From NCBI RefSeq assembly GCF_000336915.1, contig NZ_AOMD01000012.1, forward strand, positions 1 to 64,000: 64,000 bases of DNA, written 5' to 3'. The position numbers were made by a program, and so were the translations under genes. Numbering within the stretch: the first letter of the stretch is position 1; each line of letters starts with the position of its first letter. This document shows positions 26,146 through 35,206 of the stretch, in pieces. This DNA comes from Halococcus saccharolyticus DSM 5350. GTDB taxonomy: Archaea > Halobacteriota > Halobacteria > Halobacteriales > Halococcaceae. Under the pieces are notes generated by a model that ran no database searches, was not told the origin of the DNA, and saw only the letters and a program-made list of their open reading frames with translations.

Positions 26146-26646
26146 ATGGACGACGGCACAGGACGAGGCTATCAGCGGTCGGAGGGTTCTCGCGGTCTGT
26201 ACCCGTGGTTCGTTTCGGCGTGGGTCGACAGATACGGGCCACCGATGGTGGCGCTCGCGTCGACCGTCCTGAGCTGGGTGACCGTGCAGGTGCCGCTGGG
26301 GTCGGCGCGAAGCTTCTTGGGTCTCGAACTCTGGCCCGGTCGCGGTGTCGCAGTCGTTGCTGTCGTCGTTCTGCTCCTCTCGTGGCGGCTTCGGGGCTGG
26401 GCTGGAGCGTGGTGTCGGTTCGCGGGCGGTATCGCCATCATCGGATTGGTTTTCCTCCAACTGCGCTCGAACGAATGGGTCAAACAGCAGGTCATCGGGT
26501 CGGCCGCCGATGCGGGCAACCCCCTCGCGGAGGGAAGTGCCTCAGCGTTTGCCGTCACACCCGGTATCGGACTGGGTGTGGCGCTTCTCGCCGGTGTGTT
26601 CCTGCTGTTCGTGGAGTACTATCGGTGGCAGATCACTTCGGCCTGA
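26146..26646 (+). CDS. Membrane protein of unknown function
   Basis: A 166-residue protein with three or four hydrophobic helices at about 29-45, 57-78, 86-104 and 136-156 and a short acidic N-terminus. I do not recognise the family. ATG 26146 is preferred because the encoded N-terminus is acidic (MDDGTGRGYQ) as is usual here; ATG 26104 is in frame and would add 14 residues. It is the last backbone-like gene before the AT-rich island. Confidence 0.65.
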   Translation: MDDGTGRGYQRSEGSRGLYPWFVSAWVDRYGPPMVALASTVLSWVTVQVPLGSARSFLGLELWPGRGVAVVAVVVLLLSWRLRGWAGAWCRFAGGIAIIGLVFLQLRSNEWVKQQVIGSAADAGNPLAEGSASAFAVTPGIGLGVALLAGVFLLFVEYYRWQITSA

Positions 26647-26708
26647 GGGGCGAACGCCGCTTCTCAGGGCTTAGCCGAAGTTCTCGTACTTTCCAATGGT
26701 GCGGAACA

Positions 26709-26755
26709 GCTACCTGTTGAAATCGGCGTGCAAGATTCAGAGCGTGTATCGGTCA
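26709..26755 (-). repeat. Dispersed short repeat, copy 3 (left edge of the main island)
   Basis: On the minus strand this reads GACCGATACACGCTCTGAAT, then CTTGCACGCCGATTTCAAC and AGGTAGC. The same order of words occurs at 51792-51835 and 50163-50210 in the opposite orientation. It sits exactly where high-GC backbone changes to AT-rich sequence. Confidence 0.55.
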
Positions 26756-26911
26756 CTGGCCCCAATGAAAATGGAATAATCATATAAATATCACATACTA
26801 CAAAAATCTACAACCGAAAATAATGATATTCAATGTAATAACTGGTATGGTATCGTAAATAGCAATTTGATTAATACAGGAGTTTTAGTTAGGTAGTTTC
26901 TCCGGGGCCGA

Positions 26912-27529
26912 TCATCCGAAGAGATTGTTGAGCGTGAGTGCGATAAAGAGTAGAATAACGGCCTCATTGACGATCCACGAGTTAGTGTTCATCCAGTCAC
27001 GGATCTTTGGGAGAAACGCTTCCGCCCGCTCACCGAGTGCAAGCACAGCGATCGATGGAAGCGCCAAGAGGAACACAGTAAGCAATATGAAACCAATCGA
27101 ATCCGTCAACGGTAGATTGTTGCCTGAAAGATACGAACCAACGGCGGCTGAGGTGAGGATATCGGTTGGAAACACACCCAATAGCAGGAACCCGAGTCTG
27201 AACGAGAACCTAGGATTCGCCGATTGTAGCTTTCCCATCCACTTCGGCGGTTCTGCTTCCTCTCTATTCAGATACACAGAGACCATAGCAAAGAGTAAGA
27301 GAAGGAGTACAATTATCTGTAATCCTGTGTGAGAGCTCCCTCCATCCGTCGCACTGTTACCGAGGAAGTATGCAACTGTGACGACGAGAGCAATTGAGAG
27401 AGTCGCACCGAAAACGAACGAGGCCGAGTTTTGTCGCCAGTCCTCACTCGTAGCGAGAAAGATCGCACTGAGAAGTTGCGGCCCCGCAATCATCACAACC
27501 GCTAGTGGGAGAAGTGTAAGAAAACTCAT
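26912..27529 (-). CDS. GAP family membrane protein
   Basis: A 205-residue protein with six hydrophobic helices, matching the GAP/LysE-like family (mycobacterial Gap is involved in glycolipid export). Helices lie at about 3-22, 35-55, 65-83, 110-130, 140-158 and 185-203. The ATG at 27529 (MSFLTLLPL) begins the first helix; a GTG six codons upstream is also possible. Codon use is more AT-rich than the backbone. It opens a leftward run of membrane-protein genes; the substrate is unknown. Confidence 0.75.
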   Translation of the reverse strand: MSFLTLLPLAVVMIAGPQLLSAIFLATSEDWRQNSASFVFGATLSIALVVTVAYFLGNSATDGGSSHTGLQIIVLLLLLFAMVSVYLNREEAEPPKWMGKLQSANPRFSFRLGFLLLGVFPTDILTSAAVGSYLSGNNLPLTDSIGFILLTVFLLALPSIAVLALGERAEAFLPKIRDWMNTNSWIVNEAVILLFIALTLNNLFG

Positions 27530-27733
27530 CTCCCAACCGCCCTGCACGCTGTTTCTTCACTATCTTCTTTAGTACTTGCTGGGATTACGTTCTTCATTTT
27601 AGGTTGTTACACTGGCTACAGTGGAAATATCTATCTATTACCCTCATAGACATTGGGCTGCTCTGACTCCTGTCTCTCCTGTTGATCGTCGCGTATTCTC
27701 TTGTGAGCTTCATCTTTTTTGAGGCGGATCTCA

Positions 27734-28906
27734 TTAGGTCGCCTTACCACCCCTCAGCGGATCACTGAGGCCCTCGTCCGTTTCTTGGAGAGTCGTCTGA
27801 CCGATATCGAGAGGAGAAGAAGTTTCTTCGTCACGAAGTTGTGGGACGACCACCTGAAGAAACTGGACGACGATAACCATCAGGAGTGGTCCGAGAAAGA
27901 TTCCATACCACCCGAACAGTATCGGCCCGAGCAGGTAGGCGAACATCACGAGTGAGAGGTGGAACATCTTCCCCGAAAGGTATGGACGAATGTATGTTCG
28001 GACGACGTTGTCGAACGCTAGCGTCATAAAGACGAAAAACAAGAGTGGGTACCAGACGAGTGTTGGATTGAGTTGGATAGCCCCTAGTGCGAGAAGTGCG
28101 GCGATGCCGAGATAAATGATGGATCGACCGACCAGTGGAACGAGAGTGAAAAGGCCTGTAACGACTGCCAACAAGATAGTTGCGGGAATGAGGAGGTTCT
28201 CCGGGGCGAAGAAATTGAACACGTTGTAGATGATTGCGGTTAGGATCATGATGACGAATATGGTCAACGTGTACCCAAAGAACACCGAGTTCAGTCCTCT
28301 GTCGACCGCTTCGAGATAGTCGATCGACACTGCGTCGTTGCCGAGTATCTGGTCTCTACCCCACTGACCGAGGCGCTGGTCCTCCACGAGAAGGAAGAAC
28401 CCCAACAACAGCGAGAGAAACAGCATGAAGATCCCAGAAGCGGCGGCACCAACGAAGGCTTGCGCTTCGGCTAGCACTGATTGCACCGATGGGTCTGACA
28501 GCGTAGTTGTCGCTGTGTTAACCAACTGGTCGGGGTCGTCCGGTATCGTCTCAACGTTGATCGGTGATTGTTCGAGAAGTTGTCCTGAGGCTTCAGATGT
28601 CGCAAAGGCGGCGAATTGTCCCAACGCTATCGAGAGGAACACACCCAACAAGAGCACGACTGGCACGATAATGAGAAGCAATGTGAGCGCTGCGGAGAGG
28701 TTTCCCTTCCCGATTCGGTCCCCGATACGTTGGTTGATGGGACGAGCAACATAGTAGATGAAGAGCCCCAACACTACCCAGGGAAGGAACATATACCCGA
28801 CGAAAGCAATGATTCCAAACACCACCAACGCTACCGTTCCCCATCTCACATTCGACCGAGTGATGCGAACCCGCGTCATTTCTGGACTGTCCCTACTCGT
28901 AGACAT
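27734..28906 (-). CDS. AI-2E / PerM family transporter
   Basis: A 390-residue membrane protein of the AI-2E exporter (UPF0118, PerM) family, normal length. Two N-terminal helices (about 22-57) with the motif YYVARPINQRI are followed by a helix near 70-95, a soluble insert of about 75 residues, and five more helices from about 155 to 345. IYLGIAALLALGA and YLSGKMFHLSLVMFAYLLGPILFG are recognisable family segments. Some relatives exchange Na+ for H+, which could matter at high salt, but substrate is not readable here. Confidence 0.85.
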   Translation of the reverse strand: MSTSRDSPEMTRVRITRSNVRWGTVALVVFGIIAFVGYMFLPWVVLGLFIYYVARPINQRIGDRIGKGNLSAALTLLLIIVPVVLLLGVFLSIALGQFAAFATSEASGQLLEQSPINVETIPDDPDQLVNTATTTLSDPSVQSVLAEAQAFVGAAASGIFMLFLSLLLGFFLLVEDQRLGQWGRDQILGNDAVSIDYLEAVDRGLNSVFFGYTLTIFVIMILTAIIYNVFNFFAPENLLIPATILLAVVTGLFTLVPLVGRSIIYLGIAALLALGAIQLNPTLVWYPLLFFVFMTLAFDNVVRTYIRPYLSGKMFHLSLVMFAYLLGPILFGWYGIFLGPLLMVIVVQFLQVVVPQLRDEETSSPLDIGQTTLQETDEGLSDPLRGGKAT

Positions 28907-28971
28907 GCAATACTAGAGACTATCATTACATTTATAGGTATTGGAGAATCACCGATAAATTTGATATATAA

Positions 28972-30333
28972 TCAAGAGTAGTATCGTAACCCTGACGGTG
29001 AGCCCTGAACTCCACGTAATCCGCCGAGGTGTGGATTCGGCGGTTCTTCTTCCGAGACTTGCTCTTCGATGAAGCCAACTCGAACCGCGACATCTTGCCC
29101 TAACTGCTCAGTTAGATGGTCATCAAACTGCTGTGCAAGGTCAGGCGGTACTGTTTGGTCGCGTGAGATTCCTATGAGGACGTTGACTTCCGGTTCGTTG
29201 CCGAGGAGTATGTCTGCTGGTTCGTAATCAACAGTTGTTCTCACCAATTCAACGCCTCTGAGGTCCGCTTGGGTGAACTGTTGTTGGAGTTCTGTCTTCG
29301 TCTGTTGTTCATACGACTGTGCCTGAAAAGTCGTCCAGGTGACGGCACCGAGGACAATAGAAAGGACCGCGATGCCGATAGCGATAACCACGATACGGGA
29401 GAACACGGATGCTTTCACGCCCTCGAACTTACCAGCGTCGAGTGGCTTGAATCCGGACAGATAGAACAGAATGAGCGCCGAGAGGTTGATAGCGAGCAAG
29501 TTCACAAGGACCAGCACAGCGGCAGCGATGGCGACCCCTGGGAGTCCGAAGGCGAGTCCGAGACCTGACGTTGCCGCCGGCGGAATGAGCGCCACGGCGA
29601 TTGCCACACCCACGAGTGCTGACCCCGCTCCACGCATAATGCTAAGTGCTCCTGCAAGTCCGGAGCCGAGTGCAAGGAAGAGTGAGAGGAAGTTCGGACT
29701 CGTTCGTTCGGCGACCTGCGGGATGGTGCGGATGTCGAGGTCAGGAGGAATGAGAATGGTTTCTTGGAGCAACCAACCCATGATCGCGGCAGTAGCGATG
29801 GCGGCGAGCAACCCCGTCACCTGAAGCGTCACGCCGCGGGAGGCCATGCGCTGATCGTCGAGAATCGTGCCGACGCTCGCCGAGATGGCAGGCCCCATGA
29901 GCGGTGCAACAACCATCGCGCCGATGATAGTGGCGGCCGAATCCAGCAACAATCCCGTGGTTGCGATGATCGTACTCAGGATGAGAAAGGCGAAGAAGGT
30001 AGAATTGGCGGGCGCGAGATCCTGGGCCCGTGCGTACAGTTCTTCGCGCGAAATGCGGAGTCCAGGGAACCGCTCAGTTAGCGCTGAGAGTCGCTGTGAA
30101 ACGACTGTTTCGGTCGGTAAGACGATGGTATACGAGTGTTCTTGTATCCCCGCATCCGTTAACGTCTCGAGTATCGTTTCCACACCACTCGGCGGAACCG
30201 GAAACTGGACCATCGCCTCGAAGTCGCCCCTACCGACTTCGTCGAAAACCGCGTAGTCGATTCCCTGTGCATCCAAAGCTGTAAGGACGCTTTCTTGTTT
30301 GCCTTCCGGAATCAGCACCTGCACGAGACGCAT
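28972..30333 (-). CDS. DUF389 membrane protein (TIGR00341 family)
   Basis: A 453-residue protein. The N-terminal about 90 residues form a ferredoxin-like soluble domain (MRLVQVLIPEGKQ at the start). The DUF389 membrane domain follows with about eight helices; the signature STIIATTGLLLDSAATIIGAMVVAPLMGP lies at about 120-148. A C-terminal soluble domain runs from about 340. Two ATGs nine bases apart are possible; the inner one (30333) gives the family's usual MRLVQV. Function unknown; a channel or sensor is suspected for the family. Confidence 0.88.
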   Translation of the reverse strand: MRLVQVLIPEGKQESVLTALDAQGIDYAVFDEVGRGDFEAMVQFPVPPSGVETILETLTDAGIQEHSYTIVLPTETVVSQRLSALTERFPGLRISREELYARAQDLAPANSTFFAFLILSTIIATTGLLLDSAATIIGAMVVAPLMGPAISASVGTILDDQRMASRGVTLQVTGLLAAIATAAIMGWLLQETILIPPDLDIRTIPQVAERTSPNFLSLFLALGSGLAGALSIMRGAGSALVGVAIAVALIPPAATSGLGLAFGLPGVAIAAAVLVLVNLLAINLSALILFYLSGFKPLDAGKFEGVKASVFSRIVVIAIGIAVLSIVLGAVTWTTFQAQSYEQQTKTELQQQFTQADLRGVELVRTTVDYEPADILLGNEPEVNVLIGISRDQTVPPDLAQQFDDHLTEQLGQDVAVRVGFIEEQVSEEEPPNPHLGGLRGVQGSPSGLRYYS

Positions 30334-30468
30334 GTGTGACATAGATTACACAGTACGATAAATTAGGTGGCTAAATTGACCTGCTTGCTCGCCTCATTGA
30401 GCGGAGATTCGTCTGAGTCTAAACGATCTCCTCGGATAATGAGCCAAAAAGGGTTTCCAGCGGTGTCG

Positions 30469-30726
30469 CTACCGTGCTGCTGGTTCGACTACCCGTTCCA
30501 TCCGCCGTTCTTTGTACCATCCTCCAAATGCACCACCGACTGCACCGGGGATCGCGTAGGTGACGACTACGATGAGTCCGACGACAGCAGTGCCAAAGCT
30601 CGCGACCAGTCCTTCGAAGAGTAATCCAAGAAGGATCAAGGCCCGCTGAACTGCTGGCGATTCCAGTGCCTTCTGCTCGATAGTCTCTTCGAGCCTCTCG
30701 ATCTGTGTATCGTATTCATCAATCAC
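30469..30726 (-). CDS. Chimeric ORF: IS110 coiled-coil end fused to membrane segment
   Basis: An 85-residue ORF starting with GTG. Its first about 27 residues (IDEYDTQIERLEETIEQ and on) are the continuation, in the shifted frame, of the IS110 transposase to its right. From residue 28 the sequence changes to two hydrophobic helices, about 29-47 and 50-68, and a basic tail (GGWYKERRMERVV). A transposase would instead continue into its C-terminal catalytic-serine domain. The ORF is therefore probably an accidental fusion at a deletion junction near 30646. Whether it is translated is unknown. Confidence 0.5.
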   Translation of the reverse strand: MIDEYDTQIERLEETIEQKALESPAVQRALILLGLLFEGLVASFGTAVVGLIVVVTYAIPGAVGGAFGGWYKERRMERVVEPAAR

Positions 30727-31259
30727 CGAGAGGTGCGCCTCAACGATCGTTCTATCAGCATCATTTAACGAGAGTTCTGCGAGGAACTCTCGCCCCGTTG
30801 GCCGAAGAGTTCGCTGCCGTAGGCGTTATCGGTCCGCTTGATGACAGCTCTCACGCGATTTTTCTCAGCTGTCCGCTCTTCGACCAGCGACTTTCTGGTT
30901 CGGACGAGATCCCGCAGCGTGCGGATCTCGTCCGAGGGAACGTAGCTCTCGGCGAGCATATCCACCCGAAGCATGTGGGCGAGGCATTTGGCGTCGATCC
31001 GATCGGTCTTGACCGTCGCATCGGCGATCTCCCTGTTCTTTGATGGGTTGACGAGTGTAACGTCGAGATGCTCGTCGAGCATCTCGTACACCGGGCGGTA
31101 GTGGCCGGACGCCTCGATGGCAGCTTCACCATCGGCGTACTGTTCGGCGAGTTGGTCGAGACGGTCGTTTGGTAAGCGAATCTCATCGTGCAAGTTGCCG
31201 TCGTGGACGACGACGGCAACTTGGGAGTATCGTGCGTGAGTGTCTATTCCGGGGTACAT
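30646..31259 (-). pseudogene. IS110 family transposase, frameshifted and 3' truncated
   Basis: N-terminal part of an IS110 transposase (the RuvC-like DEDD domain). It starts YPGIDTHARYSQVAVV with the first catalytic Asp, has EASGHYRPVYEML, and KTDRIDAKCLAHML with the later acidic residues. Near 30807 the frame shifts: FGQRGESSSQ replaces what would be FGPTGREFL, explained by loss of one C in a GGCC(C)AACGG stretch. The original reading continues in the next frame (EFLAELSLNDADRTIVEAHL) to about 30646, where homology ends and the C-terminal domain is missing. The element cannot transpose by itself. Confidence 0.85.
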
Positions 31260-31284
31260 AGGACGCCTCCGTTGGGACTGTGGC

Positions 31285-31421
31285 GTGAACGAGAGATCCT
31301 CCTATACGTGCTCGGTGGCACAAGATTCCGCGTCTTATCACGGCCTCGGACCATTCTCTGGTATCGTGCTGGTCACACTGGCTGTATCGCGGTCTCAGTC
31401 AGTCCCTAGTGCCTCGTTCAC
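31285..31421 (-). ncRNA. Candidate IS110 bridge RNA in the element's leader
   Basis: On the minus strand, 25 bases before the transposase start, a 137-base segment is closed by GTGAACGAG (31421-31413) pairing perfectly with CTCGTTCAC (31293-31285). Inside it CCGCG (31392-31388) pairs with CGCGG (31332-31328), leaving internal loops on both sides. IS110-group elements are known to carry a structured bridge RNA upstream of the transposase. Position, size and stem-with-loops layout fit; the loops have not been matched to donor or target sequences. Confidence 0.45.
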
Positions 31422-31436
31422 GCTTTAGGGTCTTAG

Positions 31437-31475
31437 GTGCGAGATTTTCATGGATTCTCTATATCTTGCACTTGG
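31437..31475 (+). repeat. Dispersed short repeat, copy 4
   Basis: GTGCGAGAT (31437-31445) and ATATCTTGCAC (31461-31471) form imperfect inverted arms, and TCTCTATATCTTGCAC resembles the core of the copy at 51792. It lies in the 357-base non-coding stretch between the IS110 remnant and the DUF4386-like gene. That stretch otherwise holds a CCTCGTTCAC/GTGAACGAGG inverted pair at 31412-31421 and 31595-31604, and no gene I can support. Confidence 0.4.
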
Positions 31476-31616
31476 CCTTTGCCGGTATGTCTTACCTCTT
31501 ATCGATCAATAACGGGATTTTGGTTGTGATATCTAACAATTGGTCTCTACAAGAGACACGCTGGGGTAGTTGAAACAATTCGCCTCCTCACGGGGTGAAC
31601 GAGGGAAGTTTCTTGA

Positions 31617-32357
31617 TTAACTCGACGGTCGACCAGCGGCGGGTTCCTGCTGGGTCTGCTGGGCTTTGAGTGCGCTCGGGTTGGTACGTAGCAGGACGAT
31701 TCCGAGCCATGCGAACCACACGATGGCCCCGAGTCCGAACAGGTCCACCAGACCACCGAGAACTGGGATAACCGAGACGATTCCCGCCGCCCCGATCACC
31801 GCGCCGAGGTAGTTCAGGACGCGTGGAAGCACTCCGGCCCGTAGGGCTGCCAGACTCGCCAGCAACACCCAGATGCCGCCGACGATCTCAGTACCGCCGC
31901 CCAGACCGTCCTGGACGACTTCGATCGCCATCCAGAGCGACGCCGCTTGGGCCGGGTCTTGGCTATAGAGATCGACAACGGTGGTCAGACCGATGCTTGC
32001 GATCATGGCTGCAGCCATGAGCACACCGGCCCAGATGAGCCCGAACACGGTCGCCGTCTGTGCGAGTACTGGCGAACTGGCCTTCAGCAGGTTATAGAGT
32101 GCCAGTGCCAAGATCGCCACGAGGACGCTGGAGGCCACATAGACGAGCACGTTCACGACGTACACCGCGGTTTGATTGTCTGCAAGGAAGGCGACGTTCT
32201 GCATCGGATCGGTGCTTGCCCCGTAGCCAGCCGGGATGAGAATCCCGAGAAACAACACCATCGCGACCACGTATACAGCGGCCTGGGTTAGTGCGGCAAT
32301 GCCGCCCATTTTCTGTAATCCACTCATTTTCCGTCCCTGTTCTACATTCGTTTTCAT
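31617..32357 (-). CDS. DUF4386-like membrane protein
   Basis: A 246-residue protein with six hydrophobic helices (about 20-43, 65-88, 98-120, 145-165 weaker, 170-200 and 205-225). The arrangement resembles the DUF4386 family, and a second, clearer member lies at 34445. Long loops carry few charges. The start at 32357 is the first ATG; ATG at residue 11 is possible. Function unknown. Confidence 0.65.
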   Translation of the reverse strand: MKTNVEQGRKMSGLQKMGGIAALTQAAVYVVAMVLFLGILIPAGYGASTDPMQNVAFLADNQTAVYVVNVLVYVASSVLVAILALALYNLLKASSPVLAQTATVFGLIWAGVLMAAAMIASIGLTTVVDLYSQDPAQAASLWMAIEVVQDGLGGGTEIVGGIWVLLASLAALRAGVLPRVLNYLGAVIGAAGIVSVIPVLGGLVDLFGLGAIVWFAWLGIVLLRTNPSALKAQQTQQEPAAGRPSS

Positions 32358-32531
32358 GTATCTCTCAACCTCGCTAGTATCTAGCGTACTATCATTATAA
32401 TACGCTAAGAGATAACGCTACCGCTTACATGGGAGGGAGAGACGTAGTGGAGTTGCATGCCGAGAAATAGCAGACTCTGGGAGGTCCCACGAGGAATTTT
32501 TCACTAAAACGATGTGTGTAATTTCGGCAAT

Positions 32532-33305
32532 TCAGATACTCTCCACACCCTCTCTCGAAGAAGTCGATTCTTCCTCGACGGAGAGCCTACCCTCTTCCTC
32601 GCGGAGTGCAGTGAGTTCAGTGTAGGTGAGAGCGAGCGCGGCCGCCGAGAAGACGGTCACGAGAGCGCTCGCCGCCTGTGCGAGAACGAACCCGCCGACT
32701 GCGCCGCTTATCTCACCGCCAATGCCGAAGACGATCTCGACCATCACCGAAACGAGCATCACTGCGATGCCGAGCAGGAGGAGTTTGAGACGATGACCAC
32801 GGGTCAGGCCCCAACTGCTACGGAGTCCCTCGATGAAGTTCTGCCCCTCCACGGCGACGAAGACGCTCCAGAACGCCAAGGTCACGAGCAGGAAGATCCC
32901 TGGGATAACCAATGCGACCAATCCCAGCGCGACAGCAGTCACGAAGACGACCGTGCCGACGATGACGTTCAATGCCGCCCATCCAATATTCCGAGTGAAG
33001 TATTCACGCGGAAGCCGCTCGGTCTCGTCGGTGACGAATACACGGATCGCAGCGATGCTGACGACAAGGGTCGCCACACCGATGATGAACGCGAGCAGTC
33101 CCGCAATGAGGGGTGGAAGAACGAACAGCGCATTCGTTTGCATCTCAACCGACAGGAACTGCTGGTTGACGTACTGAGCAATGCCAGCTCCGAGGAGGCC
33201 ACTGAGTAGCGACAGTACGAAAATGATTCCCACGAGGATGAGGCCGTTCCGCTTTGCACTCCGGCTTGCTGCTTCTCTCAGAATTGTTGTGATGTTTATA
33301 GCCAT
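32532..33305 (-). CDS. Polytopic membrane protein, haloarchaeal type
   Basis: A 257-residue protein with about six helices: 20-42, 62-88, 112-136, 140-155, 172-192 and 200-225. FIEGLRSSWGLTRGHRLKLLLL and the long VVGTVVFVTAVALGLVALVIPG segment resemble the glycerophosphodiesterase-type membrane domain proteins of haloarchaea (DUF7544/DUF7847-like), but I cannot fix the family. The acidic tail (VEEESTSSREG) is cytoplasmic or disordered. No soluble catalytic domain is present. Confidence 0.7.
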   Translation of the reverse strand: MAINITTILREAASRSAKRNGLILVGIIFVLSLLSGLLGAGIAQYVNQQFLSVEMQTNALFVLPPLIAGLLAFIIGVATLVVSIAAIRVFVTDETERLPREYFTRNIGWAALNVIVGTVVFVTAVALGLVALVIPGIFLLVTLAFWSVFVAVEGQNFIEGLRSSWGLTRGHRLKLLLLGIAVMLVSVMVEIVFGIGGEISGAVGGFVLAQAASALVTVFSAAALALTYTELTALREEEGRLSVEEESTSSREGVESI

Positions 33306-33410
33306 TACGAGAACATACAGGTTGTACTAGATAATAAATATTGCTATTTTGACACTCTTTAGGTGACGATCAAATTTGGGGTGCCTGTCCTTGCACGGAT
33401 GCCGAACCCC

Positions 33411-34445
33411 TTAGCTGATCACGATTTTCCCTTTCGCACGACCGTCTTCGAGATACCGGATGGCTTCGGGAACCTCGGCGAGCGGGTACGTTCGGTCAAT
33501 GACCGGTGTGACCTTCTCGGATTCAATGAGATCCTTGAGGACGATCAGGTCCTCATGGTTCTCCGAAGAGACGAACGTGCCGAGCTTCTGGCTCACGAAC
33601 GGGGATAGTACGAGCGCCCGAAGCTGGCGATCGATGCCTCCGAGCCACCGCCCGCCCGTTTCACCGCCGACGATGACGAGAGTCCCCTGAGGGACGAGGG
33701 CGCGTCGGAGGCGCGCTAACGAGGAATTCCCGCCAATGTCGAGGATCAGGTCGTAGTGCTGCTCCCCCTCGGCGAAGTCGTCGCGAGTGTAATCGATGAC
33801 GTGATCCGCGCCGATCGATTGGACCATGTCCATCTTTGCGGTGCTGCACACGCCGGTGACGTGCGCGTCGAACGCCTTGGCGATCTGCACGGCAAAGGTG
33901 CCCACGCCGCCCGACGCGCCGATGATCAGCACCTTCTGTCCCGGTTCGACCTGTCCGTGGTCGCGCAGGCCTTGCAAGGCGGTCAATCCAGAGATGGCAA
34001 CCACTGCTGCTTGCTCGAAGGTGAGGTTCGCCGGCTTGGGTGCGAGTTTGTTTTCGGGGGCGCACGCGTAGTCGGCGTACGAGCCCGTACCGATCCCGAA
34101 TACTTCATCGCCAGACTGGAACCTGGTCACGTTCTTGCCGACCGTCTCCACGACCCCTGCGACATCCATGCCTAGAACAGGGTTCTTGGGCGCGCGGAGC
34201 CCGTAGCCTGCGAGACGTATCGGGTATGGCAGGCCCATCATGAGATGCCAGACACCCCGATCCACGCCAGCCGCGTGAACGCGTACTAGCACCTCATCAT
34301 CCTCGATCGCTGGCTTGCCGATCTCCCTGAGTTCGAGAACGTCTGGATTTCCGTATTTCGAATACACGACCGCGTTCATACCGTCTTCGTCCGAATTCGA
34401 TGCAGCCGCCCCTTTATTCGATGTCGTTGTGATTGTTTCTGCCAT
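33411..34445 (-). CDS. NAD(P)-dependent medium-chain alcohol/quinone oxidoreductase
   Basis: Zinc-independent MDR-family reductase, 344 residues, of the quinone oxidoreductase/RTN4IP1 type. The nucleotide motif GASGGVGTFAVQIAK lies around residue 170-185. GVDRGVWHLMMG, PVLGMDVAGVVETVG and SGDEVFGIGTGSYADYA are the catalytic-domain marks. The structural-zinc cysteine loop is absent. Its ATG overlaps the stop of the DUF4386 gene (34445), so the two are one transcript. It probably reduces a quinone or enone with NADPH. Confidence 0.9.
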   Translation of the reverse strand: MAETITTTSNKGAAASNSDEDGMNAVVYSKYGNPDVLELREIGKPAIEDDEVLVRVHAAGVDRGVWHLMMGLPYPIRLAGYGLRAPKNPVLGMDVAGVVETVGKNVTRFQSGDEVFGIGTGSYADYACAPENKLAPKPANLTFEQAAVVAISGLTALQGLRDHGQVEPGQKVLIIGASGGVGTFAVQIAKAFDAHVTGVCSTAKMDMVQSIGADHVIDYTRDDFAEGEQHYDLILDIGGNSSLARLRRALVPQGTLVIVGGETGGRWLGGIDRQLRALVLSPFVSQKLGTFVSSENHEDLIVLKDLIESEKVTPVIDRTYPLAEVPEAIRYLEDGRAKGKIVIS

Positions 34446-35206
34446 CAGACTCTCTCCGATTTTGCAGGTTCTTGCGATCTAACCCCTTTCACCACCAGAT
34501 ACAGGGCTAGAGCCATTTCTCCGATGATGGCAGTCACGACGACGATCGTCGACGCCATCGGTTCGTAGGTGGGAATGAGGAAGAACGTGAAGCTCTCCAG
34601 CAGATAGCCGAACCCTGCAAGCACGACCAAACCCCCAAGCACCACGGGAAAGAGTTCGGACTGGTAAATCAGATAGCCCAGCACGAGGAGGTGTAGGCCG
34701 AAGAAGATCCCACCGATCAGGTAGCCATAGCTGTGAGCGGTGAAGAAGAGCAGAGCGAATGCATGCAGTTGTTCAGTTCCGAAGGCGGACAGATACTCTG
34801 CCCCGCTCAAGAGTTCCAGTCCAATATAAAGATTGAGCATGTTGATGCTCGCTATCGCGGGATGTGCGATCAGTCGCAACGACGCGGCCACCAGCGCGAG
34901 GGTTTTGCTCACTGGTCTGAGAAGCACATAGAGCAGGACGGCCACGACTGCATCAGCCGAAAAAGCGATTAGATCGCTGATAAAACCCAGCCGGAACAGC
35001 CCCTCCGAGGCGGCGATGTTCGCGGCGGTCGCTGTCGCATCGCCAGGGACGATCAACGTGGCACGAACGAATCCCTCGCTGAAGCCAGCGGTGATGAAGA
35101 TCAGCAGATAGAGAAGCCCAGTGAGTCGAGCAATCGTTTTGATCGAAAGCGTTCGTGTCTTCGGTGTCTGCTGGACACCGACCGAATCGGTGGTCGTGGT
35201 TGCCAT
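34445..35206 (-). CDS. DUF4386 family membrane protein
   Basis: A 253-residue protein with six helices and the DUF4386 layout: ARLTGLLYLLIFITAGFSEGFVR at the start, LGFISDLIAFSADAVVAVLLYVLLRPV, then AASLRLIAHPAI and HSYGYLIGGIFFGLHLLVLGYLIY. ATG 35206 gives a 20-residue soluble N-terminus before the first helix; the frame is open further. It is the first gene of a two-gene unit with the MDR reductase. Function unknown. Confidence 0.85.
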   Translation of the reverse strand: MATTTTDSVGVQQTPKTRTLSIKTIARLTGLLYLLIFITAGFSEGFVRATLIVPGDATATAANIAASEGLFRLGFISDLIAFSADAVVAVLLYVLLRPVSKTLALVAASLRLIAHPAIASINMLNLYIGLELLSGAEYLSAFGTEQLHAFALLFFTAHSYGYLIGGIFFGLHLLVLGYLIYQSELFPVVLGGLVVLAGFGYLLESFTFFLIPTYEPMASTIVVVTAIIGEMALALYLVVKGVRSQEPAKSERV

